Assembly: GCA_029940245.1 (NCBI GenBank)
Contig: JAOZRF010000246.1
Location: 1 to 5,027, forward strand
DNA length: 5,027 bases
From: Desulfobacula sp.
GTDB lineage: Bacteria > Desulfobacterota > Desulfobacteria > Desulfobacterales > Desulfobacteraceae
Reading direction: 5' to 3'
Within the stretch, counting starts at the first letter, position 1, and every line of letters starts with the position of its first letter. Positions 4,947 through 5,027 of the stretch are shown piece by piece. Under the pieces are notes generated by a model. That model was not told where the DNA came from and did no database searches. It worked only from the letters and a program-made list of their open reading frames with translations. The position numbers and the translations under genes were made by a program.

Positions 4947-5027
4947 ATGATTAAACTGAGTGGCAAGAATATGAAAACAAAAAATGTGTCACGTGACACA
5001 ATTCAAAAAATTCGAGTAGAACAAATA
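4947..5027 (+). CDS. Start of an unrecognised gene (partial, cut by right edge)
   Basis: From ATG 4947 the frame is open to the window end (27 codons). A second in-frame ATG at 4971 begins MKTKNVSRDTIQKIRVEQI. A TAA at 4944-4946 closes the frame upstream. Neither start has a strong ribosome site: GGA at 4935-4937 stands 9 bases before 4947, and only GAG and GGC lie before 4971. The basic, polar N-terminus with a predicted helix (SRDTIQKIRVEQI) would fit a DNA-binding protein or transposase, but too little is visible to name a family. The perfect palindrome at 4985-5000 lies in its first codons. Confidence 0.4.
   Translation, partial: MIKLSGKNMKTKNVSRDTIQKIRVEQI
4985..5000. repeat. Perfect 16-base palindrome TGTGTCACGTGACACA
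   Basis: The 16 bases equal their own reverse complement, centred between 4992 and 4993, and the symmetry ends at A/A on both sides. A two-fold symmetric site this long suits a dimeric DNA-binding protein. It lies 14 bases after the ATG at 4971, a position suited to blocking the gene that starts there, and could be autoregulatory. As RNA it could form a hairpin. It also codes for VSRDT if the frame is translated. Confidence 0.5.

Larger units (their letters stand above)
4580..5027. other. 448-base stretch without a confident complete gene
   Basis: This is AT-rich DNA after the operon. In order it holds an in-frame CPYC-bearing continuation of the hydrolase frame (4580-4666), the GGGTC/GACCC inverted repeat (4683-4693), a promoter-like pair (4718-4746), a GTTGGA/TCCAAC stem (4730-4735 with 4748-4753), a 25-codon ORF (4804-4881), a TTCTC/GAGAA repeat (4882-4892), and the start of a gene that leaves the window (from 4947 or 4971). 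No tRNA, rRNA or CRISPR repeat is seen. Confidence 0.6.

Overview
The window looks like chromosome from an AT-leaning anaerobic bacterium, most plausibly a Desulfobacterota (Desulfobacula/Desulfobacter-type) sulfate reducer. The reasons are moderate AT richness, clear AGGA-type ribosome sites, the cytidylate-kinase-like/BON protein architecture and the style of the aminotransferases. The taxonomic call rests on protein style only and is an inference. All confident genes lie on the + strand.

Layout. Positions 1-132 are an open frame entering from the left edge, probably the C-terminal end of an unrecognised gene. Its text seems to continue in the +1 frame to 223. A perfect TATAAT box at 203-208 then precedes a cytidylate-kinase-like P-loop protein with a C-terminal BON-type domain (241-1077). 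After 66 bases comes a tight three-gene run: a MalY/PatB-type fold-I PLP enzyme (1144-2352), a class III PLP aminotransferase (2357-3724) and an MptA/DHPS-like metallo-beta-lactamase-fold hydrolase (3743-4579). These three genes are 4 and 18 bases apart. Each has a good Shine-Dalgarno, and the one for the second gene lies inside the end of the first, so they are almost certainly one transcript.

Working together. A C-S lyase/aminotransferase next to a class III (omega-type) aminotransferase and a metal hydrolase suggests a small pathway for an amino acid or amine, possibly sulfur-containing. In it, one PLP enzyme would cleave or transaminate, the second would move an amino group, and the hydrolase would open an ester, lactone or phosphate product. 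The substrate cannot be read from the sequence. The kinase-like gene may be co-transcribed, but its link to the pathway is unclear.

The last 448 bases (4580-5027) hold no convincing complete gene. They contain an in-frame, Cys-containing continuation of the hydrolase frame beyond its TGA, a GGGTC/GACCC inverted repeat, a promoter-like TTGACC-17-CATTAT, a 25-codon ORF whose ribosome site can pair with its own coding region, and the start of a gene running off the right edge. That last start carries a perfect 16-base palindrome. The main gene calls are solid. The interesting but uncertain material is at the two edges.
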